Below, in pieces: positions 8,226 through 17,174 of a stretch of 35,036 bases of DNA. Below the pieces are notes generated by a model. The model did no database searches, had not been told where the DNA came from, and saw nothing but the letters and a program-made list of their open reading frames with translations. Position 1 is the stretch's first letter; every line of letters starts with the position of its first letter. This DNA comes from DATAEK01 sp036258055. GTDB taxonomy: Bacteria; Acidobacteriota; Vicinamibacteria; Vicinamibacterales; 2-12-FULL-66-21. Location of the stretch: the NCBI GenBank assembly GCA_036258055.1, contig DATAEK010000412.1:1-35036 (forward strand), given 5' to 3'. The translations under genes were made by a program, and so were the position numbers.

Positions 8226-11200
8226 CAGGGAACCTGCCTGACCGCTGCCGCTCGCGCCGCCGGCACCGTCACAGGCGTGACGTTGTTCGTGCGCAGAATC
8301 TGATTGAGCCGGTTCACGTCCTTCGACGCGAGATCCGTCAAGGTCGTTTCGTGCTGCTGGAGCTGTTGCTTGAGGCCCTTGTGCACTTCGATCTGCTGCG
8401 CCGTCGGCCGGTAGTCGTTGCTGGCCAGACCGTTCGCGAGGTAGTTGAACTTCGAGTACAGCTTCGCGCCCCAACGGACGCCGTCCTGCCCGCGGCCGGT
8501 CGCCCGCAACTCGACGAGGTTCATCTCGAGCTCGGTGAACTTGCGTTCGACCTCCGCTGCCAGCTTGAGGATCTCGGTGTCTTTCACCGTGCGGGTGAGC
8601 GCCTGCAGCTGTCCGCGAACGCTCTCCATGCGGTTGACGACATCGGCGGCGCGTTCGACATCGGCTCGCACGTCGAGCAGCATCCTGGTCTGCTCGGCGA
8701 TTTCCTCCTCACTCCCACCAGAGTTCGGATCTTTGCGGACCTCGAGCGGCTGCGTCATGTCCTTGCCGTTCGCCGACAACTTCACGGTGTGGCGTCCGGG
8801 AGGAACCATGATCGACAGACGCGCCCCTCCGGAGCGCCAGCCCTCCGGACCGAGCGGAACATACGATGCGTAGACGGGACTCGTGCGGAGCTGAACTTCC
8901 GGCGTGGGATCGTCGCGAAGATCCCAGTAGACGCGGTTGATGCCGGCTTTCTTCGGCGCGTCGATGGTGCGGAGGAGCTGACCGTTCGGCCCTTCGATCC
9001 GGATCGTCACCGGCGCGGTGCTCGCCGACTTGAGGTAGTAGTCGATCGACGCGCCATTGGGCAGATCCTGGCCGATGGTGGGATCGTTCGGCGTGCTGTA
9101 CGGCACGGTGATGTCGCGCCATCGATACGCCGGCCGCGTCGTGAACAGGTGGGCGTCCGCGTTCAGCACGGCCGGCGCCAGCTGTCGCAGCGGGCTCACG
9201 TCGTCCAGAATCCAGAACCCGCGGCCGTAGGTGGCGATGACCAGATCGTGGAACGGTTCCTGAACCGTGAGCCAATACACCGGCGCGTGCGGCAGGTTCA
9301 TCTGCAGCGGCTGCCAGTTCCCGCCGTCGTCGAACGACACGTACACGCCGTTCTCGGTTCCGAGATACAGCAGCCCGCGCCGCACCGGGTCTTCACGGAC
9401 GCAGTGCGCGTAGCTGAGCATGCTCCGAGGAATGCCGGTCGTGATCGGCGTCCACGTCTGACCGAAGTCGGTGGTCTTGTAGACAAACGGATCGCGATTG
9501 TCGACCTGGTGGAGATCGACCGCGAGATAGGCGACGCCGTCCTCGTAGCGTGAGGGCTCGATGTTCGCGACGGTGCCGAGCGGCGGCAGGCCGGAGATGT
9601 TTTTCGTCACGTTCGTCCACGTCTTGCCCGCATCGCGCGTCAGCTGCACCTGACCGTCGCCGGTGCCTGCCCAGATCAACCCTTTCACGCGGGGCGATTC
9701 CGCGATCGCCATCACCACGCTCGCGTACTCGACGCCGATGTTGTCGCCGGTCAGTCCTCCTGAAAACTGTTGCCGGCTCTTGTCGTTCAACGACAGATCG
9801 GGACTGATGACGTCCCAGCTCTGCCCGCCATTGGTCGTCCGGTGCACGTGCTGGCTGCCGACGTAGACGGTGTTGTGATCGTGCGGCGACAGGGCCAGCG
9901 GCGTCGTCCAGTTGAATCGGTACTTGAGATCCGCCGGGACACCGTTCGCTTGATCGGGCCATACCTCGACGTTCCGCCCCTGATGCCGGCTTTCCTCGTA
10001 GCGGACGACGATCCCTCCGACGCTGCCGGAGCCGGACGCGCTCGACCAGATGATGTTCGGATCGACCGGATCGGGCGTCGCCCATCCGCTCTCTCCGCCG
10101 AGCACGCCGTGCCAGAGCGAGCGCGGGATGGTCTGGCCGGCGCGGCCGATGCTGGGTCCGCGGTACGATGGTCCGTCCTGCTTGTTGCCGTAGACGTTGT
10201 AGGGGATCTGCGTGTCGGTTGTAACGTGGTAGATCTGCGCGTTCGGCAACCGAATCCTGTCCCAGGTGCGGCCGCGATTCAGCGTGATCGAGACGCCGCT
10301 GTCGTTGGCCACGAGCTGCCGCGCCGGACTGGTGGGATCGATCCAGATGTCATGATTGTCACCGCCAGGGCTGGTGGCGCCCTGCGCTTCTTTGAGCGTC
10401 GTGCCGCCGTCGAGCGAGATGCTGTACGAGGCCGTCAGCGCGTAGGTTTCATCCGGGTTGTCCGGCGCGACCTCGATGTGCGAGTAGTAGTGCGCGCGAC
10501 CCATGTAGTTGCGATCGGCGCTGATCATCTTCCACTGTCCGCCGCCATCGTCCGATCGCCACAACTGGCCGGTCTCGGTTTCCTGACCCTTCCAGGGCAC
10601 GCCGTCGCCCGTCTCGAACATCGCGTAGACGCGATCGGGGTTCGAGCGCGAGATGGCCATCACCGTCTTGCCCACGGTTTTAGTCGGCAGGCCACGGCCG
10701 GTCTGACGCTGCCAGGTCTCGCCACCGTCTGTGGACATGAAGAGCCCGCTTCCAGGTCCGCCGCTTTCGCGCCCCCAGGTGTGAATGGTCAGCGTCCACA
10801 TGCCCGCGAACAGCTTTTTGGGATTCCGCGGATCCATCTCGAGATCCGAGCAGCCGGTGTTCTCATCGGTGAAGAGGGTACGCGCCCAGGTCTTCCCGCC
10901 GTCGGTCGTGCGGAACACGCCGCGGTCCTGCTGCGGGCCGTACGCGTGACCGAGCGCGCAGGCGACGACGGTGTTCGGATTCTGAGGGTCGATCACGATC
11001 TTGCCGATGCGCCCGGTCTTCTCGAGGCCCATGCGCGTCCACGTCTTGCCCGCGTCGGGCGATTTGAAAATCCCCTCGCCAACCGAGATGTGACTGCGGA
11101 TACAGGATTCGCCGGTGCCGACCCAGATTGTGTTGGGATCCGACGGCGCGACGGCAATGTCGCCAATAGACGAGACCGTTTGGCCGTCGAAGATGGGATC

Positions 11201-11446
11201 CCAGGTGATTCCGGCGTCTGCGGTCTTGAAGATCCCGCCGGACGCCGCGCCTGCGTAGACCACGAGCGGGTCGCCGGGCACGCCGGCAATCGCGCTGACG
11301 CGGTTGCCCTCCGGCCCGATGTAGCGCCAGCGCAGCTGGCTGAAGACATCCGAAGGAATGCCCGGGCCCTGCCCGTGCAGATGCATCGCGGTCGCCGTGA
11401 GGGCGAGGAAAGTCAGCAGGATCGGGGCGACGCATCGCCGGGCCAT
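8225..11446 (-). CDS. Large exported BNR/Asp-box beta-propeller protein (VPS10/sortilin-like)
   Basis: A 1073-residue protein. The ATG at 11446 has GAGGAGG 5 bases upstream on the minus strand. A signal peptide (RR, hydrophobic stretch, cut near HGQ) covers the first ~25 residues. At least eight Asp-box repeats of the S/T-x-D-x-G-x-T-W type can be read, for example TADAGITW (75-82), SPDAGKTW (129-136), TTDGGKTW (180-187), STDGGETW and TTNGGQSW. These indicate one or two beta-propellers as in sortilin-VPS10 proteins and sialidase-like folds. The last ~150 residues are helical and charged after a beta-sandwich-like segment. Acidobacterial genomes commonly encode such proteins, usually with no known substrate; sialidase activity should not be assumed. 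An extracellular or periplasmic binding or hydrolytic role is an inference. Confidence 0.85.
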   Translation of the reverse strand: MARRCVAPILLTFLALTATAMHLHGQGPGIPSDVFSQLRWRYIGPEGNRVSAIAGVPGDPLVVYAGAASGGIFKTADAGITWDPIFDGQTVSSIGDIAVAPSDPNTIWVGTGESCIRSHISVGEGIFKSPDAGKTWTRMGLEKTGRIGKIVIDPQNPNTVVACALGHAYGPQQDRGVFRTTDGGKTWARTLFTDENTGCSDLEMDPRNPKKLFAGMWTLTIHTWGRESGGPGSGLFMSTDGGETWQRQTGRGLPTKTVGKTVMAISRSNPDRVYAMFETGDGVPWKGQETETGQLWRSDDGGGQWKMISADRNYMGRAHYYSHIEVAPDNPDETYALTASYSISLDGGTTLKEAQGATSPGGDNHDIWIDPTSPARQLVANDSGVSITLNRGRTWDRIRLPNAQIYHVTTDTQIPYNVYGNKQDGPSYRGPSIGRAGQTIPRSLWHGVLGGESGWATPDPVDPNIIWSSASGSGSVGGIVVRYEESRHQGRNVEVWPDQANGVPADLKYRFNWTTPLALSPHDHNTVYVGSQHVHRTTNGGQSWDVISPDLSLNDKSRQQFSGGLTGDNIGVEYASVVMAIAESPRVKGLIWAGTGDGQVQLTRDAGKTWTNVTKNISGLPPLGTVANIEPSRYEDGVAYLAVDLHQVDNRDPFVYKTTDFGQTWTPITTGIPRSMLSYAHCVREDPVRRGLLYLGTENGVYVSFDDGGNWQPLQMNLPHAPVYWLTVQEPFHDLVIATYGRGFWILDDVSPLRQLAPAVLNADAHLFTTRPAYRWRDITVPYSTPNDPTIGQDLPNGASIDYYLKSASTAPVTIRIEGPNGQLLRTIDAPKKAGINRVYWDLRDDPTPEVQLRTSPVYASYVPLGPEGWRSGGARLSIMVPPGRHTVKLSANGKDMTQPLEVRKDPNSGGSEEEIAEQTRMLLDVRADVERAADVVNRMESVRGQLQALTRTVKDTEILKLAAEVERKFTELEMNLVELRATGRGQDGVRWGAKLYSKFNYLANGLASNDYRPTAQQIEVHKGLKQQLQQHETTLTDLASKDVNRLNQILRTNNVTPVTVPAARAAAVRQVP

Positions 11447-11568
11447 GGATACCTCCTCGATGCGGGGTGGTTGCGTTGCTGCGGATTCTAACCGGTTCTG
11501 AGCTCGGCATGGATGCCGAGAAAGGGCGAGGTGTCTTTCGGAAGGACCCTGACGTTCTTCGGGATGAG

Positions 11569-11661
11569 GGTTCCCGGTTCTCGATTCAGGGGCTAAGGGT
11601 CGCTGCTGCCATCCGCAAAACGACTCGCCGCTCGAAGCCGAGAACCGAGAATCCGAGAACC
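11569..11661. repeat. Intergenic palindromic element of GAGAACC-type units
   Basis: Near-tandem units GAGAACC / GAGAATCC / GAGAACC occupy about 11637-11661. A partly complementary block (GGTTCCCGGTTCTCGATTC) lies at 11569-11587, so the segment can fold back on itself across about 50 bases. It sits in the 234-base gap between the kinase-like gene (3' end at 11681) and the start of the Asp-box gene at 11446. Architecture matches the other two intergenic families in the window, but the unit sequence differs. The rest of the gap must hold the Asp-box gene promoter. Confidence 0.5.
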
Positions 11662-11680
11662 GCTGGAGACCTTTGGTGCG

Positions 11681-12499
11681 TCAGCTGCTCTTGCCCAGCT
11701 TATCCACGACCTGCTGCATCTTGTCGCGCCGCTGGAGTATGGCTCTGATTTCTCCCTTGCCCACCCAGTTGCCGATGGCGGCCGTCACGCTCGCCTCGTC
11801 GAGCGCTTTCATCTTTCCCCAGAGCTCAGGGTCGACCTGAATGAGCTGGTGATAGAGCTCTTTCGTGGTCGTGAAGGCGCGGGTGTGGTCGATGAGGACG
11901 AGATTCCAGGACGGATCAACGAGCCAGTTCCCGAGGTTGGGGTCGATGTTGCCGATCAGGTCGTCGAACATCTTGGCCTTGGTGAGCTGACGGTTCCAGT
12001 TAACCAGCTGCAGCCCGGTCGGACCCTGCACGCCCTTCTGACCGGGCACGCCGCCCAGCTCCTTGAAGCTCTTCGTCGGTGACACCCACATGATGGCGGC
12101 GCCGGTGTCTCCCTTCACACGCCTTTCAACGGTAGGCGGCACCATGCCAAGTCCGAGCAGCTTGTCCATCTCGTAGGCGGCAATCTCGGACTTGTAGCTC
12201 TCCCAGTAGCCCTCGTACCGTCCCGGCTGGATCGTCTTCCAAGCGAACGCTTCGATGGGGCCGCCTGGTGCGAGCTTCGCCTTCCGCGGCCTGGTCACGC
12301 CGACCTTGAGTTCTTCTGGCAGGCCAACGACTTCCGCCGATTTCAGGTAGTCCTCGAACTCCTTGGGATTATCCAGCCACGTTTTGACGCCTACGGCAGC
12401 GGCCGGTGACTGTGCGGACGCCGGCGCCATGTGCAGCATGGCGCCCAGAACTACGCCGATCGACACGAGAGCCGCGACCGATCTTCGCATCGTGAACAT
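11681..12499 (-). CDS. Exported protein with a predicted kinase-like fold (HipA/FAM20/PI3K-like motifs)
   Basis: A 272-residue protein. The ATG at 12499 follows an AGAGGTGAGG ribosome site; the alternative ATG at 12490 is too far from it. A signal peptide ends near residue 30 (APASAQ). Motifs in the mature part resemble atypical kinases: a lysine in AFAWKTI (K88), a glutamate in SYKSEIAAYE (E105) followed by LLGLGMVPPTV, a catalytic-loop-like GNIDPNLGNWL (D186, N188, N191), and a metal-binding-like LIDHTRAF (D204). HipA, FAM20 and PI3/4-kinase relatives share this K-E-D/N-D order. A secreted kinase-like protein is an inference from spacing alone. It could equally be a non-catalytic relative or bind another ligand. 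It precedes the Asp-box gene on the same strand across a 234-base gap. Confidence 0.6.
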   Translation of the reverse strand: MFTMRRSVAALVSIGVVLGAMLHMAPASAQSPAAAVGVKTWLDNPKEFEDYLKSAEVVGLPEELKVGVTRPRKAKLAPGGPIEAFAWKTIQPGRYEGYWESYKSEIAAYEMDKLLGLGMVPPTVERRVKGDTGAAIMWVSPTKSFKELGGVPGQKGVQGPTGLQLVNWNRQLTKAKMFDDLIGNIDPNLGNWLVDPSWNLVLIDHTRAFTTTKELYHQLIQVDPELWGKMKALDEASVTAAIGNWVGKGEIRAILQRRDKMQQVVDKLGKSS

Positions 12500-12659
12500 G
12501 GTGCCTCACCTCTGTAGGATGGATGCAGAGTATACGCGTGAAGTGAAAATCTGTCTCGCCCGGTCTTCAGGCGAGCATGCCCGCCACGGATGGTTGCAGA
12601 ACCGCCAACCTCGAACACCGGCACGGTGCCTTCCCGCAGTGTCGCCCTCGACCGGATGG

Positions 12660-13289
12660 TTACCCGTGCTCGTCGAATCGCTCCATACGTCTGTAGGGAA
12701 TCTGCGGAAATGGCGGAAGGTCCGCGGCCCGGATGATCTCGAGCAGCGACGTTCGCTCGTGGAACTCCTTGTCGTCGCGATCGATGACCACGGTGTTTGC
12801 ATGCCGGGGCGCGAGCCGCCTGAACTCTGCATCGATTAGACGGAACCGCCGCACCATATTCTCAACTTCCTCGTGCGGGCGGTTTCGCTGACGGATGTGG
12901 CGGTCGATCGTCTGTGTGCTCGATGTCAGAACGATGACCCGGTCGGGGTTCCAATTGTCGCCAATCCCGAGAACCTTGCGGAGCTCGCCGTGGTAGTTCT
13001 CGGGATACTCCGCGATGTGCGCTTCGAGCGTGATCCGGGCGCCTTCGATGAAGATGACGCGCTCGGGCCCGTCATTCGCGGCGGCGTCGCGGTAGTTGGC
13101 GTCGTAGAGCGCGGCGAAGTACGCGGTCACCCCGACCGGGTTGAGTCCGGCGTCGATGTCCTCGAGCACGCCCGGCTCCCACACGCCCCCCTCGCCCTCG
13201 CCGTACGACCCGTGGTGATACAGATCGCCGAGCTGACGCACGAGGGTGCTCTTCCCGATGCCGGGGCCCCCCACGATCGCGACGCGCAT
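12660..13289 (-). CDS. P-loop NTPase of nucleoside/adenylate-kinase-like type
   Basis: A 209-residue protein starting at the ATG at 13289; a TTG at 13310 in the same frame is less likely. The N-terminus is a short beta strand followed by Walker A GGPGIGKST (residues 7-15). A hydrophobic strand with IFIEGARI may act as the Walker B or substrate region. The segment VIVLTSSTQTIDRHIRQRNRP resembles the LID/arginine region of small-molecule kinases, with several arginines in HIRQRNRPHEE and MVRRFR. Predicted activity is phosphoryl transfer to a small molecule, or another ATP-dependent function. The exact family is not recognised. It is divergent from the exported methyltransferase, with an intergenic palindrome between them. 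The 160-base gap to the kinase-like gene holds no visible gene. Confidence 0.75.
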   Translation of the reverse strand: MRVAIVGGPGIGKSTLVRQLGDLYHHGSYGEGEGGVWEPGVLEDIDAGLNPVGVTAYFAALYDANYRDAAANDGPERVIFIEGARITLEAHIAEYPENYHGELRKVLGIGDNWNPDRVIVLTSSTQTIDRHIRQRNRPHEEVENMVRRFRLIDAEFRRLAPRHANTVVIDRDDKEFHERTSLLEIIRAADLPPFPQIPYRRMERFDEHG

Positions 13290-13306
13290 GGGCCCGATCC
13301 TACCTC

Positions 13307-13385
13307 TCAACAGGAGACCCGGAGATCAGGAGACCACATTAATCCCCGAGTTCACGCCGGCGTCTCCTGATCTCCTGGACTCCTG
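13307..13385. repeat. Intergenic palindromic element, GGAGATCA family, copy 1
   Basis: Two 24-base arms, 13311-13334 and 13362-13385, are reverse complements at 22 of 24 positions with a 27-base loop. Each arm is itself built of GGAGA-type units (CAGGAGACC, GGAGATCA, GGAGAC). The left block, starting TCAACAGGAG, recurs at 31762-31788 with one difference over 28 bases. It sits between the divergent P-loop NTPase and methyltransferase genes. A long cruciform or RNA hairpin is possible. Confidence 0.8.
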
Positions 13386-13452
13386 TGTGAATGCAGTCTG
13401 GAGCCGCGGCTTTGCAGAAAACCGTCGTGCCCCGATCGACGTCCAATCCCGC

Positions 13453-14103
13453 ATGACGCTACGCCTGCGACGTGGATTCATCACACGGTTCGTCCTTCTC
13501 GCGCTGGCGGTTGCCGGACTCTCCGCCCAGGACGCACAACAGAACGCCGCCGATGCCCGGCGGCTGATCACCGCCCTGGAGCTGCATGGCGGCAGTGTCG
13601 TCGGCGAAATCGGCGCCGGCGACGGCGGACTGACCGTTGCGATTGCGAAGGCGGTCGGCGAGTCGGGCCGCGTGTACAGCAACGAGATCAACACCCAGAA
13701 GCTCGCCGGCATCGCCAGGGCCGCGACCTCCGCGGGCCTGACCAACGTGACGACGATCGCCGGGGACGAGACGCGCACGAACTTCGACGAGCGGTGCTGC
13801 GACGCCATCTTCATGCGCGACGTCTACCACCACTTCACCGACCCGGGAGCGATGAACGCGAGCATCCTCGCGTCGCTCAAGCCGGGTGGCCGCCTCGCGG
13901 TCGTGGACTTCGGCCCGCCACCCGGCGGCGAGAGCGCGACACCCGCCGGGCGATCGACGGACGGCCATCACGGGATCACGCTTCCCACGCTCGAGCGCGA
14001 GCTCAAAGCGGCGGGTTTCGAGATCATGTCGTCGACGGAGTACGGATTCCGCGGGATGCTGGTCGTCGCGAGGCGGCCTGGCGGAACACCGCCCTGCCAA
14101 TAG
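13453..14103 (+). CDS. Exported class I SAM-dependent methyltransferase
   Basis: A 216-residue protein. The ATG at 13453 directly precedes a signal peptide (LRLRRG, hydrophobic core, cut near LSAQ at residue 26). The frame is open upstream to 13246, but that part crosses the intergenic repeat and is not coding. Class I methyltransferase motifs are clear: motif I EIGAGDGG (52-59), the motif II acidic end SNEI, DAIFMRDVYHHF, and LKPGGRLAVVDF. This suggests methylation of a small molecule, resembling UbiE/arsenite-type enzymes. The apparent export is odd because SAM is cytoplasmic. Either the leader is an anchor, the protein works outside on an exported cofactor, or the true start lies within the leader. 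No strong ribosome site is visible. Confidence 0.8.
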   Translation: MTLRLRRGFITRFVLLALAVAGLSAQDAQQNAADARRLITALELHGGSVVGEIGAGDGGLTVAIAKAVGESGRVYSNEINTQKLAGIARAATSAGLTNVTTIAGDETRTNFDERCCDAIFMRDVYHHFTDPGAMNASILASLKPGGRLAVVDFGPPPGGESATPAGRSTDGHHGITLPTLERELKAAGFEIMSSTEYGFRGMLVVARRPGGTPPCQ

Positions 14104-14195
14104 GCCGCGATCACGCCCGAGAGGCTCGTGGTCGTACTCGGCCGCGTCGGAGTGATCGGGTCGCGTGTCCGTACGCGATCCAGCAGTCGTGTTCC

Positions 14196-14541
14196 TCAGG
14201 CCCCCGCGCCTTGAGACTTCTCGCGCATCTCCGATCCATTCTCGATCTTCGGGTCGTGTGTGGCCGTGATGCCGGAGCTGTGCGTGGCCGTGACGTTGTA
14301 AGTGAATGTTCCGATGGTGTCGTTCTTGTCGGTCGCGGTGAAGACGGTGACGGGATTCTGGTTGGCCGGATAGGTGAACTCAGTGGTGCTCAGGCCGGTG
14401 ATCTGGAAGTTGGTCACTCCGGTGCCGCACGTCCATTGGAGGCGTCGCACCGGTCCCTGATTCGACGTTGATGGGGTCCGGGTTGACCAGCGGGCCGTTG
14501 GTCGTCGTGTCCCAATATACGGTGGCGTTGACGTCCGGCAT
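14196..14541 (-). pseudogene. Small beta-rich protein gene with a one-base frameshift
   Basis: The ATG at 14541 has GAGGAG about 8 bases upstream on the minus strand, so a gene clearly starts here. Its first frame reads MPDVNATVYWD...NPDPINV and then becomes implausible. A second frame continues as NQGPVRRLQWTCGTG...FTYPANQNPVTVFTATDKND and ends at 14196. Removing the G that corresponds to position 14463 joins them into PINV-NQGPV, a convincing ~114-residue protein with fibronectin-like beta strands (GTFTYNVTATH). The gene starts 25 bases after the kinase-TPR stop and is probably co-transcribed. The break may be a real mutation or an assembly error. Function unknown. Confidence 0.65.
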
Positions 14542-14566
14542 GACGCACTCTCCTCGGTGGATGTGA

Positions 14567-17122
14567 CTACCTTGCGTGAACAGGCTGTTGCGGCGTCGTG
14601 CCGCGAACAGCTTCCGACAGTGACGTGCTCCGATAGCCTGTCGAGTCGAGACGCGCCAGCACCAGTGCAGCCTCGGCACGACGGCCGAGCAGCACCAAGG
14701 CCCGCGTCCACGGCTCGAGCAGACGGTGATCGTGGGAGTCCCTGGCGAGCGACTCGATGGTCGCGAGTGCGTGCTGCCACGATTTCCGGGCACCAGCGAC
14801 CTCGCCTCGACGAGCCTGGATCTCGCCCGTGAGCAGGAATGTCAGTGACAGGATACGCGCCGCGTCGCCGTCATCAGGATTCTTGGCGACCAGTACCTCG
14901 GCGATCCGCCGCGCCGCGTCCGCATCGGTCTGCGCGCCGGCGACGTCGTTGCTCTTCAGGCGCGCCTCCCCGCGCGCGTGATGCGCTTCGGCCGCGTCCC
15001 GCTGCCAGCTGACGTTCGAGTGGTCAGCCTCCGCGATGGCATCGAGAGTCGCGACCGCGTCCTGAAGCTCGGCCACGGCGGCGGCCGTGCCGGCCGCCAG
15101 CAGACTCCGTCCGAGACGGAGATGGTTGCGGCCAAGCTCCCGGCGCCACGTCATGTTGGCCGCGTCGCGGTGCACGAGCCGGTCGAGGATGTCGATCGCC
15201 GAACGGAACTCGCGGACCGCATCCCCCGTCGAGCCTCGGGCGTCCAAGAGGTTTCCGACGTAGTTGTGCGCGACGGCAAGCGACAGCTGCCAGTTGGCAT
15301 TGGCGGAGTCCCGGCGCACGAGATCCTGCTGCAGGGCGAGCTCTGCCTGGTGTTGCTGCAGCGCTTCCGGAATTCTGCCCAGCCGCCTGAGCACGACGCC
15401 GATGGTGTTGTGGCTCGACGCCACCGCGCGTCGCAGCCCTGTGTCATCGGGGTGCGCGGCGAGCAACCGCTCTTCGATGCCCAGGCACTCGCGGAACCTC
15501 TCGAGCGCACCGGCCAGATCCCCGCGCTCCTGCAAAACCGAACCGATGTTGCTGTGCGCAGCCGCCAGCTCCTGCGCCCAGTCGGCGCGGTCGGGGGCTG
15601 CGGCGCCAAGCTTTTCGCTGATGCGCAAGTACTCTCCGAAGCTCACCAGCGCGTCGTCCAGGTGACGACGGCGCCAGGAGACAAACCCCACCCAGAAGTG
15701 GCTCTGACCCAATTCGAACAGGCGATCGGTGTCGTCGGGCTTGCGTGCGGACAGAGCCGCAGCCAGGGCGAGAGAATCCTGGAGCGGCTTGGTTGCGGCG
15801 TCCAGGCGTCCCTGCGAGATGCGAACCGATCCGATCTGGTAGAGCGCCGTCGAGCGGCGCAGCAGCTCTTTGTCGCTCAAACTGGTTTCCGGCACCGCGG
15901 CGAAGTATGCGAGCGCCTTGGTCCCGACATCGTCGAGGATCTCGAGCCGCCCGACTGGCTCGAGCTTCTTGCGGAGATCGCCGAGCATGAATTCGATGAG
16001 CGACTCGGCCTGCTCGCGGCGCTGATTCGCCTCGTCGCGGGCGGCGACAGCGGCGGTTCGTTCGCGCGCGAGGTCGAGCGTGTACTTCACGGCGCCGAGA
16101 GCAGCCAGCGCCAGGACCGCCGCGACGGCGAGTGCTCGCAGCCGGCGGTCTATCGGCGATCCAGCGCAGCCGCTCGGCAGCGTCGACCGCTGCTGGCCGC
16201 TGCGCCGGCGTTGGCGATGTCAGACGGCGGATCAGTCCCGCGAGATCCGCCGGCACGCCATCCGGCGCGTCGGTCTCGCCGCGCTGCACGCGGTCGAGAA
16301 GCGCCGCACCGCCGATGTGATCCGGATGCGGATGGCGTCCGGTGAACAGTTCCTGAATCACCAGGCCGAACGAGAACATGTCGCTGGCGGTCGTTGCGGG
16401 CTCGCCGCGCGCCTGCTCCGGACTCATGTAGGCCAGTGTGCCCATGATGAGGCCGCCCGACGTCTCGAACCGGGAATAGTCAGTGCGGCTGCCGATCGAG
16501 GACGGACCATCGTGATCGGATGCCGCTGTCTGCGTGACGCCGACGTCGGCGGTTGCCAGCTCGGGGAGAGGGGGCGCGGCGCCGCTCTCGTCAGCCGGTG
16601 TCAGTGCGCGCCCGCCGCCATGCGAGAACGCCAGACCGAAGTCGAGGACTTTCACGTGATCGCTGCCGGTCAGCATCACGTTCGCCGGTTTGAGATCGCG
16701 ATGGACGACCCCCGCGGCATGCGTCGCGACCAGCACGTTGCCGATCTGCCGCGCGATGTGCATCGCGCGCGTGGCGTCGATGCCCGCCTTGAGGGCGGTC
16801 TTCAGGCTCTTGCCCTCGATCAGCTCCAGCACGAGCCAGTCTCGATCCTCTCCCTCGATGTAGTCGTAGACCCGGCAGATATTCGGGTGATCGAGCTGGG
16901 AAAGGAGGCGCGCCTCCCGGAGGAAGCGCGCCTGCGATTCAGGCTGAAGGCGTTGTTCGGGGCGGATCGCCTTGAGTGCGACGCGTCGCTTCAGGGTCTC
17001 GTCGAGTCCGGCGTAGACCTCACCCATCCCTCCCACGCCCAGAGGATGGAGCACACGGTAATGGGAGACGAGGATATCCAGCGCTGTGGCAGCCTATGGA
17101 TGAGTTTGGAAGGCGTAACCAT
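14567..17122 (-). pseudogene. Hanks-type Ser/Thr kinase with TM helix and TPR-like C-terminus, broken by frameshifts
   Basis: The kinase frame (readable from a GTG at 17054) has the glycine loop LGVGGMGEVY, VALK, HRDLKPANV, DFG and MSPEQARG, with a ~60-residue insertion after DFG. Near 16148 the coding frame shifts. Removing one C from the CC at 16147-16148 joins the kinase to RRLRALAVAAVLALAALGAV, a transmembrane helix, then KYTLDLARERTAA and a coiled-coil/TPR-like domain ending at 14567. An upstream ATG at 17122 with an AAAGGG site probably is the true start. It needs a second shift near 17085 to reach the YRVLHPLG start of the kinase fold. Intact, it would be an ~830-850-residue membrane signalling kinase. 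Whether the locus is dead or misassembled cannot be told here. Confidence 0.75.
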
Positions 17123-17174
17123 ATCACCCTTTCGCCGCGGAAAGCCGCCCGGCTGTCTGCAGGGCCGCGATTCG

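Noticed and set aside
8009..11491. Two plus-strand frames of 514 and 573 codons opposite the Asp-box gene
   Set aside because: The minus strand has Asp-box repeats, a signal peptide and a strong ribosome site; these are shadows.
12500..12659. Small inverted repeat CACCG-GCA-CGGTG in the gap after the P-loop gene
   Set aside because: Only 5-bp stem in GC-rich DNA; expected by chance.
13246..13452. Upstream extension of the methyltransferase frame
   Set aside because: It crosses the GGAGATCA palindrome and the divergent gene start; the signal peptide begins at 13453.
15444..16147. Continuation of the kinase frame past the frameshift as an Arg-rich tail
   Set aside because: Out-of-frame reading of the TPR-like domain; the other frame gives a TM helix and regular helical repeats.
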